Source: Albugo candida (Eukaryota; Oomycota; Peronosporomycetes; Albuginales). Taken from it: a DNA stretch of 64,000 bases. The notes under the pieces are model-generated. The model was not told the DNA's origin. It ran no database searches and saw only the letters and a program-made list of their open reading frames with translations. The stretch spans positions 248,001 through 312,000 of the forward strand of contig JBDOQK010000002.1 of the NCBI GenBank assembly GCA_040437565.1. Direction: 5' to 3'. A program made the position numbers and the translations under genes. Positions 10,501 to 20,797 of this stretch are shown in pieces; positions within the stretch are counted from its first letter, which is position 1; every line of letters begins with the position of its first letter.

Positions 10501-11727
10501 ACTACCAGTAAATCGTGTATCTCTTCGTTCAGTACTTCCAAGTACGAGATCNNNNNNNNNNNNNNNNNNNNNNNNNNNNNNNNNNNNNNNNNNNNNNNNN
10601 NNNNNNNNNNNNNNNNNNNNNNNNNNNNNNNNNNNNNNNNNNNNNNNNNNNATGAGATCGACTGGAGGTGGCATTCATACTGGTGGAAGCAGTCTTGCGG
10701 TTTAATGTACCACATTGTAAGAACTCTGCCACTTGTTCGAGTGACTCCACTGTGTGTTCCGACAATCCCGGGATACAAATACCTCTTTTCCCATCATCAC
10801 GAATGGAAAGATTCGTACTAGTAGACACTACCAGTAAATCGTGTATCTCTTCGTTCAGTACTTCCAAGTACGAGATCTTCAGTGAGACATCTCCACTCGT
10901 TTGCCGCATCCGATCGAATATCTATCACATCGCTTGTCAATTCACAGATGAATTTGACTCCAGAAAACACTCACATCTTCCATACAGCGAGGAATAATTC
11001 CACGGTTTTGAGGTTTCAGACTCAGTTTGAATTCATTTCCCATTGTGTACCTATCGCAATGCGTTATGAGAATTTTTGTTCAATTAATTTATCAATACAT
11101 ACGTCTTGCCCGAGCCTGTCTGTCCATATGCAAAAACAGTCGCATTGTATCCATCAAAGAAGCGATCGAGCAGAGGAGGAATCAGTTGCGTGTAGATGTC
11201 CTCCTGGNNNNNNNNNNNNNNNNNNNNNNNNNNNNNNNNNNNNNNNNNNNNNNNNNNNNNNNNNNNNNNNNNNNNNNNNNNNNNNNNNNNNNNNNNNNNN
11301 NNNNNNNCAGCGAGGAATAATTCCACGGTTTTGAGGTTTCAGACTCAGTTTGAATTCATTTCCCATTGTGTACCTATCGCAATGCGTTATGAGAATTTTT
11401 GTTCAATCAATTTATCAATACATACGTCTTGCCCGAGCCTGTCTGTCCATACGCAAAAACAGTCGCATTGTATCCATCAAAGAAGCGATCGAGTAGAGGA
11501 GGAATCAGTTGCGTGTAGATGTCCTCCTGGCTGCTCTCAGGTGGATACACAGCGTCGAAATCAAATTCTTTATCTTGCTGTAAGCCGACTCGAATACGAG
11601 TGCTTTGTAATTGAAGACAATTCTCATTCGCATGCGCGATTTCGGTGCTGCTCAAAGGTCGGACGCGCACAGCGACTTTCACTGCGCTTTCAGAGAATCT
11701 TTGATTTTGCACACATCTTTCCGCCAT
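7530..11727 (-). CDS. KIF4: Chromokinesin, kinesin-4 (KIF4-like) with C-terminal CXC domain
   Basis: An N-terminal plus-end microtubule motor joined to a long coiled coil and a cysteine-rich DNA-binding-type tail; KIF4 proteins act on chromosome arms and the spindle midzone. Three exons are readable: 11426-11727, intron 11374-11425 (52 nt); exon 2 ending at 10975, intron 10922-10974 (53 nt); exon 3 from 10921 to the TAA at 7530. After removing the repeated sequence around the gaps at 10552 and 11208 the CDS is 3,444 nt, 1,147 aa, in frame throughout. The P-loop GQTGSGKT is at residues 94-101, interrupted by intron 1 in the Thr codon. Switch I NATSSRSH and switch [11 protein letters not shown] are intact. 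The CXC domain (CCQCNGKC...CACR...DCGNDCSC) is near residues 1001-1035. The start ATG at 11727 precedes a typical motor strand ([10 protein letters not shown]). Both gaps are artefacts that break gene models here. Confidence 0.95.
10326..10877. repeat. 226-bp direct repeat around gap 10552-10651
   Basis: 10326-10551 equals 10652-10877, separated by exactly 100 N. It lies inside kinesin exon 3 and repeats part of the motor domain. Removing one copy plus the gap restores a continuous kinesin frame, so this is a contig overlap that was not merged. Confidence 0.95.
10985..11530. repeat. 223-bp direct repeat around gap 11208-11307, copies differ by SNPs
   Basis: 10985-11207 matches 11308-11530. 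I see three substitutions between copies: one in intron 1 and two in the coding sequence of exon 1, both of these silent. This fits two alleles of one locus. The repeat spans kinesin exon 1, intron 1 and exon 2. Confidence 0.93.
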
Positions 11728-11758
11728 TTCGTAAGGAAAAGTGCTGCCACTACGCGGG

Positions 11759-11858
11759 NNNNNNNNNNNNNNNNNNNNNNNNNNNNNNNNNNNNNNNNNN
11801 NNNNNNNNNNNNNNNNNNNNNNNNNNNNNNNNNNNNNNNNNNNNNNNNNNNNNNNNNN
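11759..11858. other. Assembly gap, 100 N, between kinesin start and COG6 stop
   Basis: Exactly 100 N with no matching flanks that I can see. Real sequence is missing or the overlap is too short to notice. The kinesin 5' region lies here. Confidence 0.99.
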
Positions 11859-11889
11859 CTATCCTTAACGTTGCACGTGAAGAAGGCAT

Positions 11890-14084
11890 TTAAATCGATT
11901 GAATTATCGTTTTTATCTCTTGCGGAGCGCGCAAATCTCTCAGAAATTCTAATGTAATGCTTCCTTCGTCGTGTTGTGCTGTCGCACTCAAATGGTTGTA
12001 AAGAGTTGTGTACAAATTCTCTAATTGTTGCGCGATGAGTGATCGAATTTCCTCGCGTGTTTCTGGTTGAGCGATTCGACTGAGATGAGAGAACGATAAA
12101 AGAATCAAATTTGAAGGAAAATCTCTCATGAAGCGCGAAAATAAATCGTAATGCTCGCAGCTTTTTGGTCGCATTTCTTCACCCAACAATGATCTTAATT
12201 CCCAACGATCCAAATACGCGTTAAATGCAATCACAGAGAGCTTTGTTTTCCAAGTATCTACGTCTTCATCCAAGAGAGTGTTCCATTTGGAGGCGGCATT
12301 GAAGCATTTCAGCTGCACCTGAAGACACTGGAAATTGTTGAGTTGTAGAATCAGAGCGTCAATTGGAGTCATCTCATCAACAAGTCGAGCGGAATACTTC
12401 TTTACTGCAGCCGAAATAGCATCCAGGATTAATGTAATGGCTTTGTGACATTCTTCGTTGGCGTTTGGAGACGCCTCTAAGACTTTTAAGATATTGGCAA
12501 GCGTGTGTGATGTGTCGACTATGATAGCTGTTGCTGCCAAATTGGGCGAGTACTCCCGACCGGATGATCCAATTACTGCCACCCAGGATTGTGTTTGTGA
12601 TTCCAAAAGGCTGAAAGCTTGACTTTGACATGTCGATATCGCCGAAACAATAGTACCGTCAGATATAAGATGTGTCATCTTTTCTTGGTAGTGAGAGAAG
12701 AGATGTATCAACTTGAAAGTTGTAAGAATACTGTGGCTGGCAGAGATGCACTGCTCGACAAGTGTATGCAGTGGCCGAGCAATGACATCCAGTGCTCTCT
12801 CAACGAGGTTCACACTCTTCGTCTGTACATTCCTCTCGTTCTCCACGTTGGCCAGCTCATAATTGCATTTGTCATTTGTTGAATCCTCGCTTCGCATCGC
12901 AGCTTGAATGTTGATGTCTTCTTCAAAAATGGAATTGAAAAAATCTTCCTCAGTTACCAACGCTTGATGTGTCCACGCCAGCAAATTGCCACAATAACGA
13001 ATGATCTCTTGCGCTTGCATTCCAATAGGTCGAAAAAATTCACCAGATTTCCTGCAGGTATGCATTTCGAAGAATCGTTCGGTAAGCATGGATTGACGTG
13101 CCGATGCTATAGTTTCTTTGCAATAGCTGTACATGAGAGAATTGCTCAACGTGACCAGAGCACATTGTTCAATGTATAGCGACGCACTTGTAGAAGTCTG
13201 GTCTATCTCTAAGCAATTTTATGGCACGACGTAGCTGACAGCTTGCATCCTCCTCAATTCGTACACACCTTCTGCCAACCCATCGACAGAGTCGTTCGAA
13301 ACCCGCTTCTTGATATTTTGATATACTCTCCATTACTTCCACACTAGGCGCACAAATTGTTTGATGGAAGAACACAAATCGAATTGGGCGGAGGTACCTC
13401 AGATTGGGGTTTTCAGACGCAATGAGATCTTTGCAGCCTTCTTTCATCTGCTGCACTCGCTCCATTACACGAAAAAAATCGTCACTGACCTCCACTGTTT
13501 TTTCTTCGCTGCGAAGTATTTGAATTTCTTCTTCACTGAGCTGATACCGGTGGAGGAATTCTCGAAGTTGTGTCAATTCATGCTCCACACTTTCCCTACA
13601 AACAATTCCAATTATGTAACGCTATCAGCTGACAATCTCTTTACTTTTCATAACGAAGTCGATTCGCTTCGACTAGGGCATCTCCAGTGCTCTTTTTCGT
13701 CTCAGTCAGATACGACTTCATAGCAGTGCATTGAGAATGCAAGTTATCCACACTGGCACTCAGAGTACGTATTTCATGCAGCGAGATCTTTAGCTGACTC
13801 AGAACGGATTTGGCGCATTCGAGTTGCTTTTTCTCCAATGTCGCGCGCAAAGTTGTTCGTAATTCTACCAAAGGATCTGCCGAGGTGCTAAAGTACGACG
13901 CGTCATGATCGCATGACGAGAAATGCTTTTTTGATATATTATTTGATACTGATTCTGCTATCAAGCCTTCCTTTATTATGGTGTCCAGTAGGGATTTCGC
14001 TGACTCGATTTCTGGCCGCGATTGTAAAAGTTTGTGCACCCGAAGCCGCACTGCATCGCGATCATTTTCCGGGCTCAATGACAT
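11890..14084 (-). CDS. COG6: Conserved oligomeric Golgi complex subunit 6
   Basis: A subunit of the COG tethering complex, which captures vesicles in retrograde transport within the Golgi. Three exons join in frame: 13645-14084, intron 13596-13644 (49 nt, GTAAAG...TTTGTAG); 13188-13595, intron 13127-13187 (61 nt, GTGCGT...TGTACAG); 11890-13126. The product is 694 aa, close to the animal protein of about 660. The N-terminal third is coiled coil. The diagnostic block is in exon 2: QLSEEEIQIL, then DDFF, then FERLCRWVGRRC followed by RAIKLLRDRP, matching the COG6 signature (YERLYRW...ALxALxDRP). I chose the ATG at 14084 because frame upstream has only a GTG and would overlap the neighbouring stop. 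That upstream gene ends only 35 nt before this ATG. Confidence 0.92.
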
Positions 14085-14119
14085 GTACTTTTGGTTATGT
14101 TCGGTGAATAATGACAGTA

Positions 14120-15070
14120 TCACAATGTAAGAGAATTGCGAAGTGCGAATGCGATGCCCTGTAATGATGGCAGGGATTTACTTGCTGCCAAACGTTTCTC
14201 TGCACAATGTCTGGATTTAGAATTGGGCGTTCTCTTTCTTTTGATGCTGTTAATTGACTTTTTTGAAGGCTCAACCCGAAGATAAATAAGACCAAATGAA
14301 AACCCTTTTTTATTTGGACGGAGCGGACAGATTTCTGGCGCAAGCGGATGCTCCCACGAAATATTTTTTGATTTTGAGGAATGAAAGCAATACGATGAGA
14401 AATCCACTGATGTATTATGAATTTCTGTCCAGCAACTTGGACAAAAGACCTGGAAACAGTATGCACACCACAATTCCGCCTCGATAATGGTGCAATTTCC
14501 GCATACTAGTACTCTTTCCTCTGAATGGTCCTTTTCAGAATCAATCAAGAGGGGTGGCTTTGCTGATTGCCTCTCCCGCTTATCTTGCTCTTTAATCGTT
14601 CTGCAAGTACTCGGAGCTTCTCCGACCAAATGAAGCGACTCAATAGAAGATTTCGTACAAGCCTTTTGTTTTATTTGTGAGTCCCTGTTGAATTCTCGCG
14701 AAGCGTTATGTCGTCTTAGGCTCTCAAATCGAGTATTCTTCAATCCATCCATAGAGCGATTATTGCACAGAGCTGATCCAGGCTTCTCAACTGACTGAGA
14801 TGGTTTACCAGCATTTCTCGATCGTGCTCTACTTACGAACCCTTGATGAATCACGAGAGGCTTGTCACGTCCACAAAAAGTGTATTGCGCATTTTTCGAA
14901 TGGAGCTCTCGATCACCTTCTGCCTCAGCACTTCTCTTTTCAAAAAGCTGCATACGCGAGGAATTCACCTCACTAAGCACTCGAAAGCGATCACTACGCA
15001 GTGCCGCCACGAATTCCTGCTTCTCACGAAACTTAGAGTCGCATGTCAATGTTTGCTCATAACCGCTCAT
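14120..15070 (-). CDS. B-box-like zinc-finger protein, 316 aa
   Basis: A single-exon frame; the ATG at 15070 is the first in frame (an upstream TTG was ignored). Near residues 193-232 there is a Cys/His cluster (CGNC, then CAYC, CPSC and a downstream C-x-H) with the spacing of a B-box-type zinc-binding domain. It is followed by a W-x-H-P-like segment. The first 190 residues are basic and serine rich with no fold that I recognise, and the C-terminal tail is basic (KRKRTPNSKSR), possibly a nuclear signal. No RING or coiled coil of a TRIM protein is present, so the B-box stands alone. Function unknown. It is followed at 35 nt by COG6 on the same strand. Confidence 0.7.
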   Translation of the reverse strand: MSGYEQTLTCDSKFREKQEFVAALRSDRFRVLSEVNSSRMQLFEKRSAEAEGDRELHSKNAQYTFCGRDKPLVIHQGFVSRARSRNAGKPSQSVEKPGSALCNNRSMDGLKNTRFESLRRHNASREFNRDSQIKQKACTKSSIESLHLVGEAPSTCRTIKEQDKRERQSAKPPLLIDSEKDHSEERVLVCGNCTIIEAELWCAYCFQVFCPSCWTEIHNTSVDFSSYCFHSSKSKNISWEHPLAPEICPLRPNKKGFSFGLIYLRVEPSKKSINSIKRKRTPNSKSRHCAEKRLAASKSLPSLQGIAFALRNSLTL

Positions 15071-15161
15071 GGGAGCATACAAAATGGATCATCATATGTG
15101 TACGACTTTCAAGTGTGACGAGCAAGCTCAATAAATCTCACATCTATTTTGAGCTACCTAA

Positions 15162-16289
15162 CTACGTATGCTCCCTATGACATTGCATACACAAAAACAG
15201 ACAAGCGGATTTCTTTCCGAACTCGCATGGAGCCGCTATCTTCTTACTAGCTAGCCACCAATCGATTAGATAGGCTTTGAATTTAGCAAGCAACGCGTCA
15301 TACATCGTCTTTGATTGCAAGTAAAAGCATTTCCATATTTTTGACCGTTCGTCATAGAGAACACATTCGCTAGATTCCGTTTGAAGTGAGCTGAGAAAAT
15401 GTATCCACTCCATCATGTTTGCTTCTCGAAAATTTTCCTCGTTGAACAAGTCGAGAAACAAGGAAACAATTTCTCCCACTATGTGATATGGGAACCCAAG
15501 TTGAGAGGATATATCCGAGTGAATCGCAAGAAGTTTTGATGGGCTGAGCTCAATTTGCTGCCTCAAATGCTCAAAAGTACTGTTTGGTGGCAGTGCGTAC
15601 GATGATAAGATCTTTCCCAGATGTGCAGTAATATGACGAAAGACAGTAACGGTAGCTGTCCAGATAAAAGGTGTTGATTCCTTGGAGAAGTGAGGTTCAG
15701 ATATTTCCATCTTTTTTACGTCAAAACCTGTATATGGTTCGGGTTTATATGCATTGCCCATTCGGATCACATGTGCGTTGGGATCAACAAGACCATGAAG
15801 TTCTGTATTCGACTTGAGGAATCTGGATCGAATGACACGCTTGCCTGATAAGGATCGCCCGCATGGGCTTTCTGTCAACGGGCGACGCTGAAGTAAGCCT
15901 CGAAACGGCTCTCGCGATGACGTCGTGAACTCCCGTAGCTTGCGCTTATGTGCGTTATCCAATGGACAAGTTGGTGCAACAAGCTGACATTTAGAGATAG
16001 TTCGCTTCAAGGAGCATTGTGCTTTCCACTGACTAGAAGCGTTTTCCGTAAAGGTATCAGTGCGATTGCGTCGTGGTTCTACAACTAGTGTCGAGCGAAC
16101 TTGAGCCATGTCGTCGTCCGCTGAAAGCGCGGTCGCCTTACACACAAAGTGTTTGATTTCTGTAAACTGATTTTCGAAGTGACTGAGTAGAGAATTTTTC
16201 AAAGCAAGTCGCTTTATTCGATTATACTTTCTCTGTTGAATGCGAATAGGAATTGATGTGTATGAGATACTTTGATAAAATAAGATCAT
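15162..16289 (-). CDS. Hypothetical protein, C-terminal exon
   Basis: No family recognised. The frame is open from about 16358. In-frame ATGs occur at 16289 and 16109; the latter gives 315 aa. The reading is clearly protein-like from about 16230 down. The first half is basic and serine/arginine rich; the second half is helical with many aromatics (IHSDISSQLGFPY, EWIHFLSSL, YLIDWWLASKK). It ends 91 nt upstream of the B-box gene on the same strand. Protein-like short exons lie immediately upstream (16400-17030), so this may be the last exon of a larger gene. Confidence 0.5.
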   Translation of the reverse strand: MILFYQSISYTSIPIRIQQRKYNRIKRLALKNSLLSHFENQFTEIKHFVCKATALSADDDMAQVRSTLVVEPRRNRTDTFTENASSQWKAQCSLKRTISKCQLVAPTCPLDNAHKRKLREFTTSSREPFRGLLQRRPLTESPCGRSLSGKRVIRSRFLKSNTELHGLVDPNAHVIRMGNAYKPEPYTGFDVKKMEISEPHFSKESTPFIWTATVTVFRHITAHLGKILSSYALPPNSTFEHLRQQIELSPSKLLAIHSDISSQLGFPYHIVGEIVSLFLDLFNEENFREANMMEWIHFLSSLQTESSECVLYDERSKIWKCFYLQSKTMYDALLAKFKAYLIDWWLASKKIAAPCEFGKKSACLFLCMQCHREHT

Positions 16290-16399
16290 GCGATTGCAGA
16301 TGAGGTGGTTTGGATGTCCATATCCACGTTGCGCTACTTGATAGAAATAATATATCACAAGATATTAGCTGTTACGAGCGTTAGGCAGTTACAGCTTTG

Positions 16400-17030
16400 A
16401 ATGAAGAATTACATAATTTCCATTCTTTGTACGTATTCCATGATTTCTTTCTTATTTTCAAACTTTAATGGCTTCCATGCGATGCCGTCGTATCTATTTA
16501 TAAAAGCACGAGAGGTTTATTGTGTTGCCATGTTGGTACAAAATGAGTTGGATGGAGTCAAACGGTCAAAACAACAAATACAGAAACTTGTACAGCTGTC
16601 AACAATAAATATTACAATTTAGCCACGCACAATGGCATTTTCTTTTCAAAAAGGAGCTTACGAGCTGAACAGATCGTTAGGAACCCCTCTATGTTATATA
16701 GAGCTTCTAGATTCACAAGAATGTCAGGTTCGAAATTCAATCAATTTGGTTGAATGTTATAGAAATATAATAAAGTAGCGTTGTTCGACGACCAGATTGA
16801 GTAAGCAATAAAACATACTGTATCGTGCAGCTGAATTCTTGTCTCAAATTTTGATGATGTTTGATCACGCCATCAATTAGACCTGCGCGTAAGACTGATG
16901 GTGCCTCTAATGTAAACTCTTCAAAGAGCATGCTACTCGATAGTTTTAGTGACATTACCAAACACATTGTATAAAAAGCATCAGGCCCACCCAAAGTACA
17001 TTCAAGACGCAAAGACAACAATATAATCGG
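16400..17030 (-). CDS. Candidate short exons of an unrecognised gene
   Basis: Two protein-like pieces are visible on the minus strand. The first, near 16830-17020, reads LRAGLIDGVIKHHQNLRQEF and then meets a strong donor (GTATGTTT). The second, near 16410-16500, reads GIAWKPLKFENKKEIMEYV after an AG acceptor. Between them a cysteine-rich piece (CTSFCICCFD) can be read. I could not join these in one frame with confidence. They may be upstream exons of the gene ending at 15162. Confidence 0.35.
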
Positions 17031-17592
17031 GGGGTTCTAAGCCAAGCAACACCGTGGGTGGGCGATGATTGTAGCATTTCTTCTATATAAAAAAGAGTGT
17101 TGTTCTCAGACATGCGTCATCGCAAAACATGGAGTGCATTCTGAATGTATTATTCTATTTCACGCTCAATTATAGTAAGAGAACACCGCCGAACTGCAAA
17201 GAAAGTTTAGTATTGCAGAATCGATTTACTGAAGCTCGCCTTCCTCGCAATTTATCTTAATTGGAATTACTATAGATTTATTTTAGTTGGAAACGTAAAA
17301 GCCCGGTCAAACTATCGCATTTATGAGCAATGTCGAAAGCCGGCATCTCATCCCAAGCGCACAATAATCAAGTGCACTAAAGGTAAAAGACGTACCCATG
17401 CTGCGGCTTTTCTGTCACCGACTGTACTGATATAAATGAGTTCGACTTGGTACGTAGAGTCTCAGACTGATTGCGCGTGATGTGCACGACGAATGCACGA
17501 GGAATTCCATTAGTAATCATGTCACCAAATTGAGGGGAGGATGACCTGTTGTTTTCGATTTACCAAGTGGATAAGACTGAAGGTCCATAGAA
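17031..17592. other. Intergenic between divergent genes
   Basis: Separates the minus-strand exons from the plus-strand HTH-UPRTase gene. AT-rich, with no coding frame or repeat seen. It probably holds both promoters, but I cannot point to a specific element. Confidence 0.4.
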
Positions 17593-18940
17593 ATGCTTCT
17601 CGCTGATTCCAAATCAACACAAAGTAACCCGTCCATGGAGACAATGCCGCCTGCCTACAGCCTCTCTTTCCTGATGAATCACGATATCACCAGTGCGATT
17701 GGTGACAAAACGGAACATCTCGCTTCACCACCATCGATTGTCGAAAACTCGGTCGCGTGTAAACTCATTCCTGAACGAACACTGCGTAATCATCCATCCA
17801 CAATTTCTCCTAATGCTCGTACACCTTCGGAAAAACGCCGCTGCCTTAATCACTCTCGAGTCAACGTGTGGAATCACATCACTAGTGATAATGGAAGAAC
17901 GACTTCCGATTCACATTTTCCAAAACCACATCGATTTCCGCGCTCACGCTGTTCATTACGAAAACGCACGACGCGATATCTTAGTGAAGAAGACCGTCGC
18001 GATATCATTCGCCGAATTCGCAATGGCGAACTACAATGTGTACTCGCGAAGGAATATTCTGTCAGTCGTGCAGCTGTCTGCAATCTGTACAAAAAATGTA
18101 AAAATATGTTTCTGGATGACTTAGGGTCAAGCTGTGGTAGCTCAGCGTATCATCACTCACCTCTCCATGGATCCAATTTTCAGCTGGGTCTAAAATTTGA
18201 TCATTTGAACAAGAATTTGCATCAAACACTGAACATTGGGTACTCCGAGTTATTATCGGGTCCAAAAATATATCAAATGGCGCAGCACTCGCGTCCAATC
18301 CGTAATTTGTTGGATGCGACTAAGAATGATGCAATGGATGAAGCCACTTTCCGCCATGACATAGATCGATTAGCTACCCTGCTGATCGAAGAAGCGCTTG
18401 CTATGGTACCAAAATGCACGTATAGTCATCCATTAGTGAACAAAGCACCTGCCTCCAAAGTGTGTGGACTATCGATCGGCGAAAATAGTGGCGCAATTTT
18501 CTCACGCACAATGAATACAGTTTACCCGGCCGCGCAGACGGGCAAAGTATTGTGGTGGAAACATGCCAATGGTGATAAGCCATTCGCACAAAGCAAGAAT
18601 GTACTGTGTACTCTAAAGGACATTCGTGATTCAACGTGCTTCTTATTTGCAATGAGCTGCGATGATGGGGAGGATTTGTATATCGCTGTCAATCATCTCA
18701 TTCACGACCTCCATATCTCTCCATCGGATATTCACATTGTCGTCATCCACAGCTCGGCATCAGGTGCGGAGCGTTTACTTGCAGCATTTCCAGGTACACC
18801 ACTTTTTTATTTCACATCCGTTTGATTGATTATTAACGCTTCTTTGTACAGATGTTACACTCATTTGCGGTGCCATCGATTCTGACTTGGACGACGGCAA
18901 TCAATCCAATAGCTACTTGAGCAGATACTGGGGGCATTAA
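17593..18940 (+). CDS. HTH protein fused to a degenerate uracil-phosphoribosyltransferase-like domain
   Basis: Two exons, 17593-18793 and 18852-18940, with a 58-nt intron (GTACAC...TTTGTACAG); 429 aa. Residues 128-170 form a helix-turn-helix of Psq/CENP-B or MarR-like style (SEEDRRDIIRRI...VLAKEYSVSRAAVCNLYKKC) preceded by an arginine-rich stretch. Residues 228-429 align by eye along the whole UPRTase fold: H-x-I-R-x-L, FR-x4-RLATLLIEEAL, then CGLSI, a long middle, FPDVTLICGAID and a terminal RYWG. The catalytic parts do not survive. The PRPP loop (normally DPMLATGGS) reads AMSCDDGEDL at 353-362; the V-x-I-L-R-A-G motif reads LSIGENSG; the uracil-binding PGLGDAGDR segment is nearly absent. 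So UPRTase activity is unlikely. A DNA-binding regulator that kept a ligand fold is one inference. Confidence 0.75.
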
Positions 18941-19226
18941 ATTGTAATAAATACTTGTGAATTATTTGCTAGTAAATCAATATCGATAATTCGCTACAAA
19001 GTCGAGTAGTATCCTGAGATTCCAGTGCTTTTGCTTGTCGATACCAAGCCATAATATTAAAATGTACACTATAATTTAAGTATAAATTGATCTTCTGCAA
19101 AGAGGCAAAGCGCATCAAAAGGCGTTTCCGGTACTATAAGCGAGTCCTCGGGGCTTTCATTACTCAACCATTTTTAAAGCTTTCAAGTATGGGTTGTTTT
19201 TTCAGCATTGGCACACACAGTATGAG
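18941..19226. other. Short intergenic
   Basis: No gene seen. An ATG at 19189 followed by a pyrimidine-rich TTTTTTCAG could be an alternative first exon of the next gene, but nothing supports it. Confidence 0.3.
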
Positions 19227-20356
19227 ATGACGCAACCTTTGCTTGAAACAAAGTCAAACCAAAGCAGCAATCGTTTTACATTTCGTACGAAAAAGGAGCT
19301 CATACAACATTGGAAAATGGAATACCGTATCGCACTCAAGGAATGGCAAATTATACTTCTTTTTCTTCTTGTGCAATGTGGGTCCAAACGAGAAGTTGCT
19401 GACGTCTTGCCATCTCACGCGCACTGTTGGTAGATGCTGTGTTTATAGCAGCCAATTTTACAATCTTTACTCAGGTCAATACGCTACGGAGGGAACAACA
19501 TGCAATCCTGCATGACATTGGTCTCCCTGCACTGTCGAAGGGAACGGTATTCGCGTGGATGCACGATATTCTATGTATACTCATCGTGATTGCGACGATA
19601 TTGTGGCTGGTTCTCAGTACATGCGTCCGAATGGAACAACCTCTTTTTCTTGTGATCGTTTTGAAAAGAATTTTGATGCACTGGAGCATCGTGTTAGTAC
19701 GTGAATTCTTTCTATATTGGAGTCAACTTGACAACGTCTGTCGTAGTCTCTGTGCGTGATTTCCTCATTGATCACAACATTTCCTACTCCCGATCAGCAA
19801 TGTCACCTCGAGCTGTATTCTGAATGCTCAGGCTCTAATCGCGAGGCTTGCTTAAAGTGGCAGAAAGGTACGTGAAGGTTCACCTGAACTCTGAGCAAGT
19901 CGTAAGATTTTGTTGTATCACAAAGCGATGCAGTCACCCGATATACCACAAATTCTCTATCGCTTCGATATGCATAATAGCTGTCAGTTTCTCACCTTTG
20001 AAAGGGATGCTGTATTCACGTTCGGATTGATGCTGGCGGTCATAAAATATGCTTCACTGGGCCATGTGTTGCCCACTGTGATAGTAATGGGTGTTGAGGT
20101 GATCTTAACGTCTCTGAGCATAGCGTCACGTAAAGCATACTCTGTGAATGCATTCACGACATTATACGTCGTTCCGATGGTTTGGTTTGTGCTGGATGCT
20201 TATGTGAACGATATCAATTCCAAGGACACTATGACGACACCCGAAGTACTGAATAGAATTTACGGGATCACTGAAAACGGAGAGCTTACCTCGACATCGC
20301 TCTCTTCAGACGGGGGGATTGATCAGATGGAAAAGGGTGCCCACTCACCCGCGTAG
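19227..20356 (+). CDS. Sphingomyelin-synthase-like (PAP2_C) membrane protein with all three catalytic residues replaced
   Basis: Four exons join in frame: 19227-19377, 19434-19696, 19747-19867, 19926-20356, with introns of 56, 50 and 58 nt, giving 321 aa. About six hydrophobic segments are visible. The order of motifs follows the sphingomyelin/ceramide phosphotransferase family: an arginine/leucine helix, then SLITTFPTPDQQC (family: TxLPxPxxxC), then HNSCQFLTFERDAVF where the family has CGDxxFSGHT, then RKAYSVNAFTTLYVVPMVWF where the family has RKHYTVDVxxAxY. The catalytic His of SGHT falls on Asp206, the His of HYTVD on Ala249, and the Asp on Asn253. The fold is kept and the triad is gone. 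The alignment was made by eye. The tail is acidic and cytosolic. It is probably a pseudoenzyme; a lipid-binding or regulatory role is inference. Confidence 0.7.
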
Positions 20357-20797
20357 TAAGTTTAGAGCCGCATAAGATGCTAATAATTGAATTGTAGCGA
20401 GGCAACTTTTATGTATCTTAATGAAAAGATTTGAGAATCGTTCGCTGATGAGTGATGTTGCGCGTATAGTAAAAAGATGACGACTGCCGTCGTATGAGAT
20501 AGGAGCACACAGAACACAGAGACTCTATCAATTAAAGTTGACCATTATTACGATGCCACTTTGTTCCTTCTGGTAGCGGGTTTCTCCGTTCCATTTCTGA
20601 TAGAGTGAATCGGTATAATCGTCAGAAAATGTCAGTGTGCGTTTCGCACGCCTGAAACGAGTGGAACCACAACGAATCAACACATCTTGCCACTCCATTC
20701 GAGATTAGATCGCATTGTTGTTTAAAAGCACGATATGAGTGGGAAATTAGCATAATTGGGTACGAAGCCTAGGAATCCATCGATGTTGTTTGTCGCA
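20357..20797. other. Intergenic between convergent genes
   Basis: About 440 bp between two convergent genes; no feature seen. Confidence 0.5.

Noticed and set aside
10342-10997. Several plus-strand frames across the kinesin gaps
   Set aside because: They are antisense shadows of kinesin exon 3 and run through N.
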